A stretch of DNA of 13,626 nucleotides from an uncultured Chlorobiaceae bacterium (GTDB lineage: Bacteria; Bacteroidota; Chlorobiia; Chlorobiales; Chlorobiaceae). A program made the translations under genes and the position numbers. Where the stretch lies: positions 1 through 13,626 of the forward strand of contig CAIXCO010000005.1 in the NCBI GenBank assembly GCA_903917955.1, read 5' to 3'. The notes beneath the pieces were generated by a model. That model saw only the letters and a program-made list of their open reading frames with translations, did no database searches and was not told the DNA's origin. Within the stretch, counting starts at the first letter, position 1; each line of letters opens with the position of its first letter. Below, piece after piece: positions 13,182 through 13,626 of the stretch.

Positions 13182-13626
13182 TTATGTTGTTGCAGTACCT
13201 GGAGTTGTTTTGTCATGCACTGTAATCTCCGTTATCTCCATTGCGTTGAGTGACTCTTTTTCGATAAGTATTTCAGCAAGCCGGTGCAGCACAGCGCTTT
13301 TTTCCTTGAGAATTTTTTTTGCATTTTCCATGCATGCCATAATGATATTGCGAACCTCGACGTCAATCTGAAGGGCCGTCTCCTCACTGTATTCGCGAAT
13401 ATGGGAGTAATCCTTTCCAAGAAAAACCTCCTTGTGGCTGTCGCCATAGTTGATCGGGCCAAGTGTCTCACTCATACCCCATTGTCGTACCATCCGGCGG
13501 GCCAGATCGGTGGCCTTTTCAATATCGTTGGCCGCGCCTGTACTGCATTCATTAAAAACAAGTTCTTCAGCAACCCTGCCTCCCAACGCGTAGGTAATCA
13601 TGGCGAGCAGATATTCTTTGTTATGG
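13182..13626 (-). CDS. ftsH: ATP-dependent zinc metalloprotease FtsH, C-terminal part only
   Basis: The reverse-strand frame runs off the right edge; about 147 C-terminal residues are visible. FtsH is a membrane-anchored AAA protease that removes damaged or unassembled membrane proteins and some regulators. The visible part begins HNKEYLLAMITYALGGRVAEE, typical of the helix after the HExxH zinc motif. It contains GAANDIEKAT, whose aspartate is the third zinc ligand in the family, followed by RRMVRQWGMSETLGP. The AAA domain and HExxH are outside the window. The tail after the peptidase domain ends in a short, poorly conserved DKTTPGTATT. The TauE-like gene begins 13 bases downstream. Confidence 0.96.
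   Translation of the reverse strand, partial: HNKEYLLAMITYALGGRVAEELVFNECSTGAANDIEKATDLARRMVRQWGMSETLGPINYGDSHKEVFLGKDYSHIREYSEETALQIDVEVRNIIMACMENAKKILKEKSAVLHRLAEILIEKESLNAMEITEITVHDKTTPGTATT

Noticed and set aside
13169..13216. Longer TauE-like protein starting at 13216
   Set aside because: It would overlap the ftsH coding end and add a polar glutamine-rich stretch before the first helix, while 13168 has a well-spaced GGAG.
1..13626. CRISPR array, tRNA, rRNA, insertion sequence or prophage
   Set aside because: No regular spaced repeats, cloverleaf, rRNA stretches, transposase or phage motifs were found.

Overview
The window is a stretch of housekeeping chromosome, probably from a green sulfur bacterium (Chlorobi; Chlorobium/Pelodictyon type). 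This assignment rests on recalled protein features: an IspH with an extra segment before its last cluster cysteine, an S1 protein with a conserved lysine-rich N-terminus, a half-size TauE protein, and neighbours typical of Chlorobi. No photosynthesis gene is present to confirm it. Base composition looks fairly even, and I see no insertion sequence, prophage, CRISPR array, tRNA or rRNA.

Layout. (1) 1-5298 is read leftwards as one tightly packed set: ychF (ribosome-associated ATPase), murI (glutamate racemase, start overlapping the ychF stop), ispH (last step of the MEP isoprenoid pathway), and a 660-residue iron-sulfur flavoprotein built from a NuoG-like N-terminus, a GltD-like NAD(P)H/FAD core and a C-terminal ferredoxin-like part. 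After it comes a small, apparently broken reading frame with one membrane helix, then about 150 bases in which I find no gene. (2) 5299-8084 is read rightwards: cmk (cytidylate kinase), then rpsA (ribosomal protein S1), a widely conserved pair, ending in a strong hairpin terminator. (3) era (ribosome-assembly GTPase) is read leftwards and converges on rpsA at that terminator. (4) rodA, mtaB and apt are read rightwards from a region divergent with era. They encode the elongation peptidoglycan polymerase, a tRNA methylthiotransferase and adenine phosphoribosyltransferase. (5) ftsH (3' part only), a half-size TauE/SafE membrane protein and an HU/IHF-family DNA-binding protein are read leftwards and converge with apt at a second hairpin terminator.

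Functional themes are ribosome function and translation (YchF, S1, Era, MtaB), cell-wall precursors and polymerisation (MurI, RodA, and IspH for the undecaprenyl carrier), nucleotide salvage (Cmk, Apt), and membrane protein quality control (FtsH).

I found no convincing new multi-gene system. The most interesting points are these: cmk has no conventional start codon in the frame that carries its P-loop, and its only nearby ATG is joined to that frame by a canonical A-AAA-AAC slippery heptamer; an unusual multi-cluster GltD-like oxidoreductase lies next to the iron-sulfur enzyme IspH; and a short inverted repeat covers the likely -35 box of rodA.
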